The position numbers and the translations under genes are program-made. Under the pieces are notes generated by a model, which saw only the letters and a program-made list of their open reading frames with translations, ran no database searches and was not told the origin of the DNA. A DNA stretch of 64,000 nucleotides from Petrolisthes cinctipes (lineage: Eukaryota > Arthropoda > Malacostraca > Decapoda > Porcellanidae): positions 62,001-126,000 of the forward strand of contig JAWQEG010000739.1 in the NCBI GenBank assembly GCA_033782935.1, read 5' to 3'. The stretch's first letter is position 1, and each line of letters starts with the position of its first letter. Shown piece after piece: positions 11,387 to 21,873 of this stretch.

Positions 11387-11854
11387 TTGAGAAAAATATT
11401 ATTTGTTGCTCGATTGCAATGAAAATTGGTCAGTATGTGTAAAAACCAACGAGGATTACGATGGCAAAGAGCTTTTGCTTCTAAAATTAACAAGAGCACA
11501 GATGGGGGTGAAAGTGGAGGCTCCCCTTAATGTTATTAGCATTGTGCGAGCCAGAAGGAGCTGCGGGGGGGGGGGGAGGTTGTGATGCATTATCCGTCTT
11601 TCGACATTATCCGACGCGGTCTCAGCTGCTATACGCCGGATAATTGAGAGATTACTGTACACTTTCTTGTATCCGGAACTTTCTCGTATCCGGAACGTTC
11701 TCGGTCCCACTGGTGCCGGATAAAAGGGCTTTCACTGTATATGTTTTTTTTTTTTTTTTTTTTATGTCGACGGGTTCTTTTAGTAATAATGTGCTTTTTA
11801 GTTTGTGTCTTTTAATCATGGTGCCTATCCCTTTTGGGTGATCATGTTTTATTT

Positions 11855-11950
11855 ATTATGTAGATGACCATTTTTTGTTGGGCGGTATATGACCTTAGCT
11901 GTTGCGCCGCCAGATGCTTAGTTGCGTCAAAAATCAATCAAATCAAATCT
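11855..11950 (+). other. LINE-A 3' terminus and tail
   Basis: Carries GGCGGTATATGACCTTAGCT and GTTGCGCCGCC, then repeated ATCAA units. The same terminal block is found in inverse orientation at 62465-62510, so it marks a shared LINE 3' end in this genome. After it the sequence returns to what is probably gypsy A leader DNA. Confidence 0.7.
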
Positions 11951-12534
11951 TAAATATAGATTGTATGCTGATCAGTTATTCACCAGTCAGGTTCTTTTAC
12001 CATCCATCATTTTGATGAAGTCATGTTTCCGTGGAATATGATATTGGTAGAAAATTTTCAGTTCATGTGACAAATTTGGGTACCGTAAGTGGTAAACTTT
12101 ATAGAAAAAATGCGCTTGACTATAGAGTTCACTACATCTTTGGTTCTGTTAAATGAAGGAGATTACACTTGGTGTCGTTGGCATCTGCTTGTTTAAATCC
12201 TCCTTTTCTAAATATCTAAATCAGATAGGGTAAAACCTTCACTGTTTAAGTGATATAACTGTGACGATTCAAATTAGCATATTATTATCAAACTGGTGTA
12301 GGCTGTCTGAGGTAAATAAGATTATAATTGATCATAACACACAACGACAAGTTTTCTTAATCCATATAATTATCTCAAACCTAATTAACACATTGAAAGA
12401 TCTCCCTCATAATCGGGAAGTCGGAGATTCGATTCATCATGTGGGATACCAATGAGATATCCCCCACTCACCCCGCACAAACAGACTCTCCTCTCCCTAC
12501 CCCCAATACCCCATGTAACCTGTCGCGCAGAGAA
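11951..12534 (-). other. Unassigned; probable gypsy leader and LTR edge
   Basis: No coding signal. By position on the minus strand it should be the leader of gypsy A between LTR and gag. A possible primer-binding site is TGGTATCCCACATGATG (minus strand, about 12444-12460). No matching tRNA could be confirmed. Confidence 0.3.
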
Positions 12535-12542
12535 GGGGCACA

Positions 12543-13583
12543 CAGAGTTGCCAGATCGACAGAAATATCTGTATTTCTACAGATATTTTGGGGTGTCTAC
12601 AGAAAACAAGATTTTTTTACGAATTTTGTAGAAATCTACAGAAATTGTGGATTTTCTCAAGAAAAATCTATAGAAATTTAAAGGCATTAGATCCAACAAC
12701 TGTAAAAAATAAGAGTTTGCCATCACTGGCTCCACTCATGACAGCATTTTTTTCCCTAGTGATTATGACGAGACAGTCCAAACAATAGATACTGAGTGGA
12801 GGTTGTTACAGAACACAGAACTAGGGACTGAAGCAGGTATAATTCCGGTAAAGTTCTGGGTTGCTGTGTGGGATGTAAAGTCAGGAGACAATGCACCTGT
12901 CTTCTCTAATGTATCATATTTTATGCTGAATATATTATGCTTGCCACATTCCAGTGCAACTGTAGAACGAATATATTCTGCAGTTAACAGGATGAAAACC
13001 AAGTATAGGACTCGGTAATCTTCCTCTACAATTACTGGAATGCTCCACACTAAGAGATTTCTTACCTATCATGGCTCTTGCTTTAATGTCAAGCTGCCTA
13101 CCAAATTAGTCTCTTTAATGGGTAAGGACATGTATCAAAGTCATGAAGAGGAAAGTGAGGAATTTGAAGAGGAATTCTCCCAACATATTACTCCTTTTCG
13201 ACAACAAAACAAAAATGAGCAACATGTTATTAAAAAATACCTAGTGTGCCGCCGCCTTAATTTTGTGTGTAAGAACACTTTGTTTATTATATATTTTTTT
13301 TACTCATAACTTCTTACAAGGTAATACATTTTGTAATTATGCATCTTTGAACATAAATATGAAAATTAAAGATTTAATTCAACTAGGCTATACTGTTTCC
13401 ATAGCGGCTCAAAAAAATTGCTAGGCTGTATGTATTATTAAACAATAAAACGATGCATTCATTGTATACATAAATTTCTATATACCTTCCCTTGTCGAAA
13501 GGATCTACAGAAATTTTCCTCAATCTCAAGAAATTTTACCCTAGAATCTACAGATATTTTGTCAAGGGCATCTGGCAACACTG
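12543..13583 (+). mobile_element. hAT DNA element remnant, 1.04 kb
   Basis: Ends CAGAGTTGCCAGAT and ATCTGGCAACACTG, flanked by a perfect 8-bp duplication GGGGCACA (12535-12542 and 13584-13591), the hAT signature. The subterminal parts repeat the motif CTACAGA/TCTGTAG. The inside codes for the end of a hAT transposase only. Confidence 0.95.
12790..13250 (+). pseudogene. hAT transposase C-terminal dimerisation domain
   Basis: Encodes LCLPHSSATVERIYSAVNRM then KTKYRTR, the hAT C-terminal dimerisation block (L-x-x-P-x-S-S-A-x-x-E-R-x-F-S). A stop at 13016-13018 precedes an out-of-frame continuation that still looks hAT-like and ends in an acidic stretch (EEESEEFEEEF). The BED finger and the DDE catalytic part are gone. 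Confidence 0.85.
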
Positions 13584-13591
13584 GGGGCACA

Positions 13592-14448
13592 AGGGACATA
13601 GAGGTATCGAGGAGGGTGGGTCATAATTACTGGAGGCGATAGTACTGTACAACCACCTACGTAAAAAGGTTACCGTATCACCCGCAAATATTCCAAATAG
13701 ATATATAAGAAAAATACACAAAACCTATTGTCACTATCACTATACCTTACTGAACAACATTAGACACTCTATTTATCCACATTTGTTAAGCAGTGTTGAT
13801 TCACTGTCAATTTTCTCTACTCCAGTCTGTAGACTGTATCTCTTTCCCGCAGAAAAGAATTCTTTACCCTACCTCATATATTAAAATACAATAGATATTA
13901 TTGACACATCGTCCCAGTCAGTCTCCAATGTCAAGTCCGTAACCCAGGGAGAACTTCAATAAGGCTCTTCCGTCACTCGATTATCCCAAGCATTATCTGA
14001 GTTTTCATACAATTAATCCACACATTCATCTTCATTCACTCCTCCATTTAAACCTCAGATTCTGCAAGGCCTGATAACCTGGAATGCGGTAAGTGATACA
14101 TGGGCCCTGACAAAGGTACTGATTGTATCCTGGAAGAGCTCCATGGAAATGGGGCTTGTATTTCTACTCCCCATCATCACGACCTCTTCCCCTTAAAACT
14201 AAGTGTCACCTAACACCCATAAACTCCACACAAAAAAATATATGTGAGCTGTTTCCATAGCTCCACTGATGAATGGTGTCCTATTTGACTTCGGGACATA
14301 GGGAACCATGCCATTTTCCAACTTTAACTTTTCAACTTTCCCCTATTTTTTCTACTATTAAATTTTCATAGTTATATATTTATCACCCTTATTTTCCTTT
14401 TATTCGGTTTATTTTCTAATCCCTTTTATACAAGTTTCCTTTTTCCCT
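13592..14448 (-). other. Unassigned; candidate gypsy LTR between two gypsy bodies
   Basis: Non-coding. It lies directly after the pol C-terminus of gypsy B and before the presumed leader of gypsy A, both on the minus strand, which is where an LTR would be. A purine-rich stretch is near 14330-14345 (minus). LTR ends could not be fixed by eye. Confidence 0.35.
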
Positions 14449-14989
14449 CTATATTGTCTCGATGAGTCTACTGGGAGGTCGTCTATGACGGGGAGAAAGT
14501 ACTATATCCTCCTCCATATGATGTTCATCACTTTCTCCCATCTCCCCAAGTTCTACTAGTATGTCACTGTGGTTCACGTAGGGCTTAAGATTTTCTGCGG
14601 CCCTCTGGATATTCTTCCCAGTAAGCGGGTCCTCCACAATATATATTAATCCATTTCTTATTACTTCCACTACTTTATAAGGGCCCTTCCATTTTGAAGG
14701 GCCGATATGACTTCGGTAACACCGTTTCTGCTTTCACTCACACTAGTGCTCCGTGGGTTATTTTTTATTTTTTTCTATTTCAATTTGCCACCGCACGATA
14801 CCTTCGAAGAGATACCGTACTAGCTTCTCGTATTATTTGTTTTAGCCTCCTGGTATTGTCTGCGTCAGATGGGATGGTTAGTAGTGGTGCTGTAATGTTG
14901 CGAGTCGGATTCCTTCCGAAGAATGCAACATAAGGAGTCACTCTGGTACTGCTGTGGCCGGCTGAATTCATGACTGCTTGGCACTCAGC
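14449..14989 (-). pseudogene. Ty3/gypsy integrase C-terminal part (element B)
   Basis: Minus strand: MNSAGHSSTRVTPYVAFFGR, then a linker, then GLIYIVEDPLTGKNIQRAAE and NLKPYV, the GPY/F-type end of gypsy integrase followed by a short acidic tail to the stop. A frameshift lies between the two open stretches (near 14690-14780). The core of the same integrase is at 20278-20465, split off by the 5.28-kb element. Removing that element joins codons P-T-L-L to A-E-C-Q. Confidence 0.85.
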
Positions 14990-14991
14990 TA

Positions 14992-15230
14992 CACTGTAAT
15001 CCTAAGTTAGTCATACATTAGTCAAATTGGTACGCTACTAAGCACTTAGTCAGGTCTCGTCCATTTTGACGAACTAGGTAAGTCACTGTATTCCTAAGTT
15101 AGTCAATCATTAGTCAAATTATTACATTAGTCAAAAGTCTGGCCATTAGAGTAACATAAGTTAGTCATTTCTGGCCATCAGACTAATATACGTTAGTAAT
15201 TTCTTAATCAAAATGTACTGTATACTTCTA
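14992..15230. repeat. Left subterminal array of TTAGTC motifs
   Basis: At least eight TTAGTC copies in one orientation within about 240 bp, next to the left TIR. Confidence 0.85.
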
Positions 15231-15339
15231 AACAGTTAGCCAATTTTCACCAAATATCACACACACAGGCTTGCGTTTGCGTAAATAAATAAATATATTT
15301 ATAAATGAAAATAAATAATGATTTACATACATTTCACAG

Positions 15340-15341
<2 letters not shown>

Positions 15342-15374
<33 letters not shown>
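15342..15374. repeat. (TC)n microsatellite
   Basis: About 16 TC units. Confidence 0.95.
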
Positions 15375-15379
<5 letters not shown>

Positions 15380-15533
15380 ATATTGCACAGTTATCTGTCC
15401 TACGTTTTATACCGTGATAATAATGTTTTCATTAAAAAATATCTAATAACGAGTTCTCCGAATCGATTTATTTTATTCATGCCCTCTCTAACTTAGTTAC
15501 ATAACGGGTCCCTAGCATCACCACAACAACAAT

Positions 15534-15733
15534 CAGTGATGCCAACTTGGCGGATTTTCGGCTAGATCTAGCGGATTTAGAAATTATCTAACGGAAATAA
15601 AATTGAACTTTACAAGAGTAACTAGCGGATTTTAAAAGCCAATCTAGCGGAAAATTGTAAGAGGTTTACCTATGATTTAGCGGATTTTCTTGACTAGTCT
15701 AGCGGATTCCAAAAATTTGAGTTGGCATCACTG
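15534..15733. mobile_element. 200-bp hAT-like MITE
   Basis: Ends CAGTGATGCCAACT and its near-perfect inverse, typical hAT-type TIRs. The inside repeats the motif TAGCGGAT four or more times. CAACAAT occurs directly before it (15527-15533) and three bases after it (15737-15743), so the target duplication is imperfect. Nested in the 5.28-kb element. Confidence 0.75.
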
Positions 15734-16376
15734 AGTCAACAATCCGCGCCCGCCAATTTGGCGGCAAAGAGGACGCTAGGACAGTGAAACGGACAATTGG
15801 GTGGTTTTCAGGTAACATTACCGGCTATAGTTAACTTTCATTTTTATTATTTGCTGAAACAAGGCGGTAGTATATCTGGGAAAGAAGAAGACACCATGTA
15901 ATACTGAATTTGTGCATATCAGCCTGAATTTTTGTCCTCAATTTTAAATAAGGCAAGTACCGTGCACCATTGAATTCATTCGAACGTTACTGTACATTAC
16001 TGGTACCCTATACTGACTATGAGAAAAAAATACTCCCAGTAGTGCCATTGGATGCTGTACCGGTACCATCTGTTGAAGTGGGTGATATTCCAAAGACGTC
16101 ACTGAAGTACTACCACAAGTAGAATCACCACTGAGGTAAGTACATAGAAAAGTGAAAATCTGTTTGTTGTACTTTTGGTAATATTGTATTGAAAAAGTAG
16201 ATTATAATGATTTGAGTACTTTGTCTTTACTTCACTTAGGCTAAATATCAGTAAATAACCAGAACACAGTACGGTAAATATTGAAAGAATTACCGTTATT
16301 GAGTATGGTTTTTCTACCTTCATTACCCACTTTTTAGACCATTCTATGACATTTCCTCCGCAAATGCCCCATTTCC

Positions 16377-16412
16377 AACCTAACCTAACCTAACCTAACC
16401 TAACCTAACCTA
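16377..16412. repeat. (CCTAA)n, about 7 units, arthropod telomere-type repeat
   Basis: Seven consecutive AACCT units, the pentamer of arthropod telomeres (TTAGG on the other strand). Internal position inside a transposon, so interstitial. Confidence 0.9.
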
Positions 16413-17185
16413 GACCGCATCAGACTACCGGGACCTAACTTGGGCAAACTACCGGGAAATAACCCTGGTAAAGTACAGGAAATGACCGGGGCAAAATACT
16501 GGGACCTATCCGGATCTGGCAACACTGCTACAAAATGGTAATTCTTTCAATAAATACCCACAGTACTGTATCATTTACTTTAGCAGAAGATATATCAAAA
16601 TGTATAGCTATAGTGCTGTACAGTAATCCTTCTCATATCCAAACTATTTAGGCCACAGGATGTTCCAATATTGAATGTATTTGAATACAGGACGTAGAAT
16701 TATTTTCCCTTTGCAAGTCTCCACTCTGCCACTCCAGTGCTAAATTACTAATTCTGAGTTAATGAAAGTGGTTTACAATATGACAAGCCCTCCTAAAGTT
16801 GAAGTACTTTATTAGTTTCAGGGGTTATTCAAATACGCAGCTTCCAGATATGCCGAGTTACAGAATGGTTTGAGATACACCATATGAGAATGGGCCTTTA
16901 TTGACATTTTGTTGATGCTTCTTCAGGCCTGACCTGAAGAAGTTTAAGAAGTTTTCTTAAATGATCTTGTTCTGCTACAATAGTTTAAGGTTTCAGACTA
17001 TGAAACAAAAGTCTATTATCAAAGAAACATGTGCAATTGAATATTTAGTACAGTAAATATGATTATTTGTGAGTCTGGGTGAGAGGCAGGTGGTGGTGAG
17101 AGTGGGTGAGGTTCGGATATGGGATGGTTTACCGAATAATTGTACCTTAGTATAATATATGAAAGACAAAACCTTGCTTTTACAG

Positions 17186-17380
17186 AAATGGTGTAAACAC
17201 AGTAACAAGTCAGTACAGTAGTAAGCAAGCCTTCCCTGACAACTACAGCATTCCATCTAGGGTCTTGTCCAATGTTCTTCGATCAAAAGCCCAGAAGAGA
17301 ATACCTCTGAATCCGACTGATATAAAAGACCTACTTTACACAATCTACAACAATGTCACCACAGAGTACAGCAATGCACT
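17186..17380 (+). CDS. Exon-like block A, unknown protein (inside the 5.28-kb element)
   Basis: 195 nt open block between an AG acceptor (pyrimidine-rich CTTGCTTTTACAG) and a strong donor GTAAGTA. Reads NGVNTVTSQYSSKQAFPDNY then SIPSRVLSNVLRSKAQKRIP and LNPTDIKDLLYTIYNNV. It starts with one base completing a codon and ends with two bases of the next. No family is recognised. It may belong to the element's own protein or to a captured host gene. It does not join in phase to block B, so an exon between them would be needed. Confidence 0.5.
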
Positions 17381-17785
17381 GTAAGTACCACAGTAAAAGT
17401 TTAGTTCAGGGTAAACTAATGTTACCATGTAACATTTTCAAGTACTGTATTTGTATTGCAAATCTTGGAGAGTTCATTCTTTTTTATGTTTACCATTTAC
17501 TCTTCTGCCTTCCGACAATGTAGTGACAGATATCCTGACAGACTCAAATCCTCCAGTTATAACTTTAAACCAATACGTAGATAATCTTTGCTTGTTTATG
17601 TTATTATAAGAAACAAAAAGTCATGATATTATGTCTGGTTGCTAGTTATTGATGTTAAAAATCAAAGTATGAATTTAATTTGAATGCTTTTTCTACAGTA
17701 GTTGTGACTCTTGCCTACCACTTGGTTACTATTCTGGTCCATCTGTTATAATTTCTTCAGTGTATATGACTTGCCCAGGACCACT

Positions 17786-17809
17786 TTTTTTTTTTTTTTT
17801 TTTTTTTTC
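17786..17809. repeat. Poly(T) run
   Basis: About 23 T in a row, a possible minus-strand retroelement tail; nothing identifiable attached. Confidence 0.8.
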
Positions 17810-18009
17810 TCATTAAACCAGGTGTTTCTTCTACTTTCAATTTGTTTTCTAATCCAAAAAGCATTCTTCATATCTCCATGTAATGCATAACATTATACTC
17901 TCCATTCCTCTTTGAAGTTAAAGTGTTAGTGTATGCCATTCCCTCAGTTTCATTCCATGGAACAAATTGTCCCTATTTTGATTTTAACATAATGATTATT
18001 TCATTACAG

Positions 18010-18190
18010 CTGGTTAAGGAACTACAGCGTTTAAGCCCAAAAACTGAAACATCAGACCCAAGGGTATCACTTTGCCAAGGAATTGCAAGGTACAAGCCCC
18101 CAATAATTCAACTTCTGCAAAGTAGGAAAAACCTATCTGTGGAAGTGAAAAACATCTTGGACACCCCTCCAGATACAGAAATATATGCAT
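18010..18190 (+). CDS. Exon-like block B, unknown protein
   Basis: 181 nt open block after the acceptor TTTCATTACAG and before the donor GTAAGTC. Reads LVKELQRLSPKTETSDPRVS, then LCQGIARYKPPIIQLLQSRK and more. It ends with one base of a codon, which block C completes with two bases (TGT, Cys). The phase match and the consensus sites support a real exon pair. No family is recognised. Confidence 0.55.
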
Positions 18191-18623
18191 GTAAGTCATA
18201 ATTCAGTATCTTCTCGTTTATTATTAAGATGAGCAAACCAGATGGAACCTAACTGCTTGTATCGTTGAACCACCTCTAGTTCAGTTCTCTTACAGATTCT
18301 CGTATATGTGCTGTAATCATGGGACTGCCGTTTCTTTGTTGGTGAGAGGTGTGATGGACTTTTCAAAAAGGTTTGTTGGTGTTGATATACTTATTGTTGA
18401 TACATTGCAAATATAGTCTTGTGGATAACAATGTAAAAGAATAAACTACAGTACAGTGTATGTAAATACAGTAATTAGAAGATTGCCAGAGTTGAAACTC
18501 ATAAACTTAAAGATTTTGAGTACTGGTTTAATTTCAGTGCAGCAATCACTCACTATTATTATGGGAAAATAAGGGATTACTTTAGTATAGTTGCTGAAAT
18601 AGATTATCTTTTAATTTTTGCAG

Positions 18624-18733
18624 GTCGAGGACGATCAGTATACTCTATATTATGTGTTCAGGAAATGTGTTATGTTGGAGATAATTGGATATTAACAAAT
18701 GTGGTCTTGTATCATGTAATGGTTAGTTCCTAA
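18624..18733 (+). CDS. Exon-like block C, terminal exon of the same unknown gene
   Basis: 110 nt after the acceptor TTTAATTTTTGCAG. In the phase set by block B it reads CRGRSVYSILCVQEMCYVGD, then NWILTNVVLYHVMVSS and stop TAA at 18731-18733. The exact two-base completion makes B to C splicing credible. Confidence 0.5.
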
Positions 18734-19969
18734 CCGCCACTGAATCAAAAGCCAGTGTGATGGATTTGAGCACTGCAGCTAAGCACTTTAATACAGTATT
18801 TCATGGTAATTGCACTAGCCGAGGTACTCAGCTCCATTACCTAGGCTTTTGAGCATGTGCAGGGTTACGAACCCACCCAGTAAGGGCAGGTGAAGAGCTG
18901 AGTGGACTCTTGCCAGCTGCCCAGGTCAAGCTTCAAACCAGGGCCCACTGCTTCGCAGTCAAATTTTTATTTATCTCATTTTTTAGTTGAGGGTGATACT
19001 GTAGACTCGTATTGGTATTTTGCTAACTTGTTTAACCCTTCGGGTGATATAATTTATTGTTGAGGGATATATTTTGTATGGAAATCTGTGTATGTATGTA
19101 TGGAATGACTCCGTAGTAATTTTTCAAGAGTGAATTTGAAGGAAATTCATGATTTTTGTGTAAAATTTACTCTTTTTTTTTTTTGTATATGTGTATATAT
19201 ATAACCTATAGAAATTTAATGAGTATTTAACCCTTCAACTGCTACTGGTTTGACCTGAGTTAATTAAATTCACCTGAGTTAGTCATGATAAAAGTTGAAA
19301 CACATGCCACTGCTATAGTATAAATTACACAAGGTTCCTTTTATCCCACACTATCATTGGTTGCCTTCTGGCATGAAATTAATCATTGGGAGTTCCATTG
19401 GTGATTCTTCAGGTCAGAAGGCCCTTGACCTGAAGAATTACCAGCTTTCATTTTAAGTAAAAGATCTCTTTAAAAATACTGAAAAAGTTAAAGGGTTTAA
19501 TATGAGCATTTGGGCATGTGCCTCTTGTAGGTGTTTGTGAAACATCTGTGTGGGAGAATTTTATGGGATTATTTATGTGCATGAAAAGAATTATCTATTT
19601 TAGAGATATGTACTGTACAGTATATGTATACTTTGTTAGGAAAAACCCTCATAGGTCCTAAGCTGGATAGAGTAAATACTCTAGTTTATAATTTATCTCT
19701 TGTAGGTTTATGCATGAAAAAAATTATCTATTTATTTTGGAGGAATATATATATATTCATTAAATACTGATTTTCTTATATATTTATTTATTTATAATGA
19801 GCAGTTTATTTATTTATAAATATGTTATTCAAATATGCTTACTATATAATACATTATGTATTGAAAGCTATCTGTGTGCCTTAGGGTACATAAATTTATT
19901 AAATAAACATCATATTTTACTGGATGCCTCTTTCTCCATGTAGGCTACAGCACAAGAACTAACAGAAAG

Positions 19970-20275
19970 TCAAACTAAGATCATTGTTAGAAGTGACTAA
20001 AGTTTTAGTCAAATTTGATTAAGCTTGACTAACCTTAGGTAGTTCACCAGACAGAAGGGCTAGTCACTATGACTAAGGATTGACTAAATTGTGTTAGTCA
20101 GGTTTGACTAATCAAAGGTAATTCAGACTAACAAAGGGTTAGTCACTATGACTAAGGGTTGACTAAGGATTGACTAAATAATGTTAGTCATGTTTGACTA
20201 ACCTTATACTCACATAAGACCCCACTGGTTTGACTAACCAAAATTAGTCCACTGGACTAACTTAGGATAACAGTG
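19970..20275. repeat. Right subterminal array of GACTAA/TTAGTC motifs
   Basis: More than 15 copies of the hexamer in both orientations, with TTAGTCACTATGACTAAGG occurring at two places (about 20060 and 20140). Confidence 0.85.
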
Positions 20276-20277
20276 TA

Positions 20278-20468
20278 ACAGGGTGGGCCAACGCTGTGGA
20301 TAGCCCTCACACAACTGAGCCAACACCATCCTGAGGGTCCGGTGCATCTTTTCTGTCATCCCACTGGACTGGGGATGATAAGGTGTGGAGAATAATAGCT
20401 CCACCCCATGTTGGTGTGCCCAGGTCCTCATTTCTTGCCCGGTGAACTCTCAGGCGTTGTCACACAGC
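20278..20468 (-). pseudogene. Ty3/gypsy integrase core fragment (element B)
   Basis: Minus strand: C-D-N-A, a stop, EFTGQEM, then HGVELLFSTPYHPQSSGMTE and KMHRTLRM, the core around the second Asp and the Glu of retroviral-type integrase. The Arg expected in CDNAREF is TGA, a CGA-to-TGA transition. It continues at 14989 after the inserted element. Sequence upstream (above 20468) belongs to another element. Confidence 0.9.
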
Positions 20469-20469
20469 A

Positions 20470-20649
20470 ACGAGAGAAGAACTCATCCTAGAAATCAAGG
20501 AAACTGCACGAGTCATCAAGAATAATCCAGCAGTTGTGACGAAGGCTATACAGACAGTGTTGAATCGTGCCAGGAAGTGCATAGCAGCTCAGGGTGGTCA
20601 TTTGAACAACATCTGTAAGATGTTTGTTTTCACTTCATTCCATCATTAA
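20470..20649 (+). pseudogene. Mariner/IS630-type transposase C-terminus
   Basis: Reads TREELILEIKETARVIKNNP, AVVTKAIQTVLNRARKCIAA and QGGHLNNI to a stop. The pattern V-x-R-A-R-x-C-I-x-A-x-G-G-H is the typical end of IS630/mariner-type transposases (usually GGHFEHL). The DDE part is missing because gypsy DNA lies directly to the left. Confidence 0.6.
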
Positions 20650-21214
20650 CATCTCAAAATTTTCAAAGTGGATTAGGCCTCCTGGGGAACCTATATACAA
20701 AAAATGCGCCTAGACTTCTACCTCAGGGTGGTGTGGAAAAGAAGTCATTATAACCATAAAAAATGGCTTTGCTGTAACTGTTGTGAGTAGTGGCAGGGAA
20801 AATATGGGAGGGAACTGCTGCCTGTCCCCTCTCCGCTCTCCCTCCCTCGTCGCTGCATACCTCTACTGTATTAAAATTTCTTGAACTCTACAGTATGAAG
20901 CCTACCTTATTTTCAAGTTACATACTCTTGTTTAACAATGTCCTATCTAATGATTATTGATCAATAAGTATAATACAGGTTGAGAATAACGTGTGAAATT
21001 TTAGATAAAATGTACATTTAGTGCCATTCGGCAACTCAGCCCGGCAGCAGGTGCGTGCCTTTGTCTACTAGGCTACACAATACGGGCACACATTTAAATG
21101 GTTTAATTACTTTTAAACTAGACTAGAAAACCAATATATCAATAGAGTGTTTTTTTTAGAATTACCTAAAAGGATGCATTTGCCCGGTTTTCGGTCAAAA
21201 CTCGAGACACCCTG
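20470..21214 (+). mobile_element. 3' part of a mariner/IS630-type element
   Basis: Transposase C-terminus, about 550 bp without coding signal, then a right terminus GAGACACCCTG followed by TATA, matching the common terminal CAGGGTGTCTC in inverse. The 5' half is absent. Confidence 0.5.
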
Positions 21215-21227
21215 TATATATATATTT

Positions 21228-21446
21228 ATTGGTATAGTGAAACCAGCACAGCTGTTTGCTATAGAATAGGCCCCTTCACAAGCCCAGGCCCCGTATAGGC
21301 ATAATCTGGGTTGGAAGGGTCAATTCCGTGACGTTCATCAGAAGTAAATAAAATTCAAATCTGGCGCTGTACTGATAGTGGAGCCACCTGGTGGTGGTGA
21401 GGTGAGGTATTAAGCCCCTCCTCCGCTGAATACCGCTCGCCCACTC
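21228..21446 (+). repeat. DIRS copy 1, left inverted terminal repeat
   Basis: Inverse match to 28404-28618. It begins ATTGGTATAGTGAAACC. Copy-specific variants (CAGCTGTTTGC, GGTGGTGAGGTG, GCCCCTCC) recur in inverse in the right repeat, and the first also in the internal complementary region. Confidence 0.95.
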
Positions 21447-21873
21447 TGTCGCGGAACACGTCTCAGTCAACATCTACGCTCCTCGCTGCTACGCTATGGT
21501 ATTGTGTCGCGTGTTCCTGCTAATTTTTTCTTTTGTGTTCTAGTGGCTAGCCTGCTTTGCAGATGTATCTTGTGTGTTTTCTAGGAGGGTTTTAGGTGTT
21601 TATGGGGTTTTTTTCTTCGTTAGGACTTAGTTCTTTTCCTTAAGCGAAGGGGGCTTTTCAGCCCCTGTTTTCGGAGTTTTTCTCCGTCTGTCCCCCCTTT
21701 CACTGTCCCTCCTGCCACTAGTACATGCTTCGTGTGTATTTTATCAGGGTTTCTGGGGTTTTTTAGCGAGGTTAGTGGGCGCCACGTGGGACTTCTCCGC
21801 CCCACGTGGTGAGCACATGGGGTCTTTGCAGCCCTTCCTCTTGCCTTCCCCGATTATTATGTGTCCTCTCTCG

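Larger units (their letters stand above)
10526..11737 (+). mobile_element. Tigger/pogo-type DNA element, 1.21 kb, internally deleted
   Basis: TIRs CAGTGAAAGCTCTTTTATCC and the inverse of CAGTGAAAGCCCTTTTATCC, with a TA duplication (10524-10525 and 11738-11739). TIRs with TTATCCGGCA are typical of the Tigger/pogo group. Inverted TATCCGG motifs repeat inside both ends. Only a transposase C-terminus is left. It lies in the 3' UTR of LINE-A. Confidence 0.85.
5580..11950 (+). mobile_element. LINE-A: I-like non-LTR retrotransposon, decayed, carrying two nested DNA elements
   Basis: Plus-strand order: part of ORF1, linker, RT, RNase H, Cys/His tail, 3' UTR and a tail of ATCAA-type units at about 11930-11948. 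RNase H after RT points to the I superfamily. The apurinic endonuclease expected between ORF1 and the linker is absent. The body is split by a Harbinger-like element (6485-8407) and a Tigger-like element (10526-11737). It sits inside gypsy A in opposite orientation. The 5' border is approximate. Confidence 0.8.
14992..20275. mobile_element. 5.28-kb DNA element with TA duplication and dense TTAGTC subterminal repeats
   Basis: Ends CACTGTAATCCTAAGTTAGT and the inverse of CACTGTTATCCTAAGTTAGT, flanked by TA (14990-14991 and 20276-20277). Excision restores the gypsy B integrase frame exactly. Both ends are packed with TTAGTC/GACTAA motifs (about 14992-15220 and 19970-20275), probable transposase-binding sites. 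No known transposase is recognised. TA target use suggests the Tc1/mariner group, but TIR sequence and size do not settle it. Three exon-like coding blocks lie at 17186-18733. Confidence 0.8.

Noticed and set aside
12398..12462. tRNA-like 3' half on the plus strand (GGAGATTCGATTCATC ... GTGGGATACCA)
   Set aside because: The T-stem does not pair, no D-arm is upstream and the anticodon stem is poor. A retroelement primer site or chance is more likely than a tRNA gene.
15960..16140. Possible upstream exon of the unknown gene (ending GAG|GTAAGT)
   Set aside because: The frame that looks protein-like closes with TAG before the donor.
18730..18960. Possible tRNA-derived SINE on the minus strand (GGGTTCGTAACCC box)
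   Set aside because: Only a B-box-like palindrome; the A-box is weak and no second copy is in the window.
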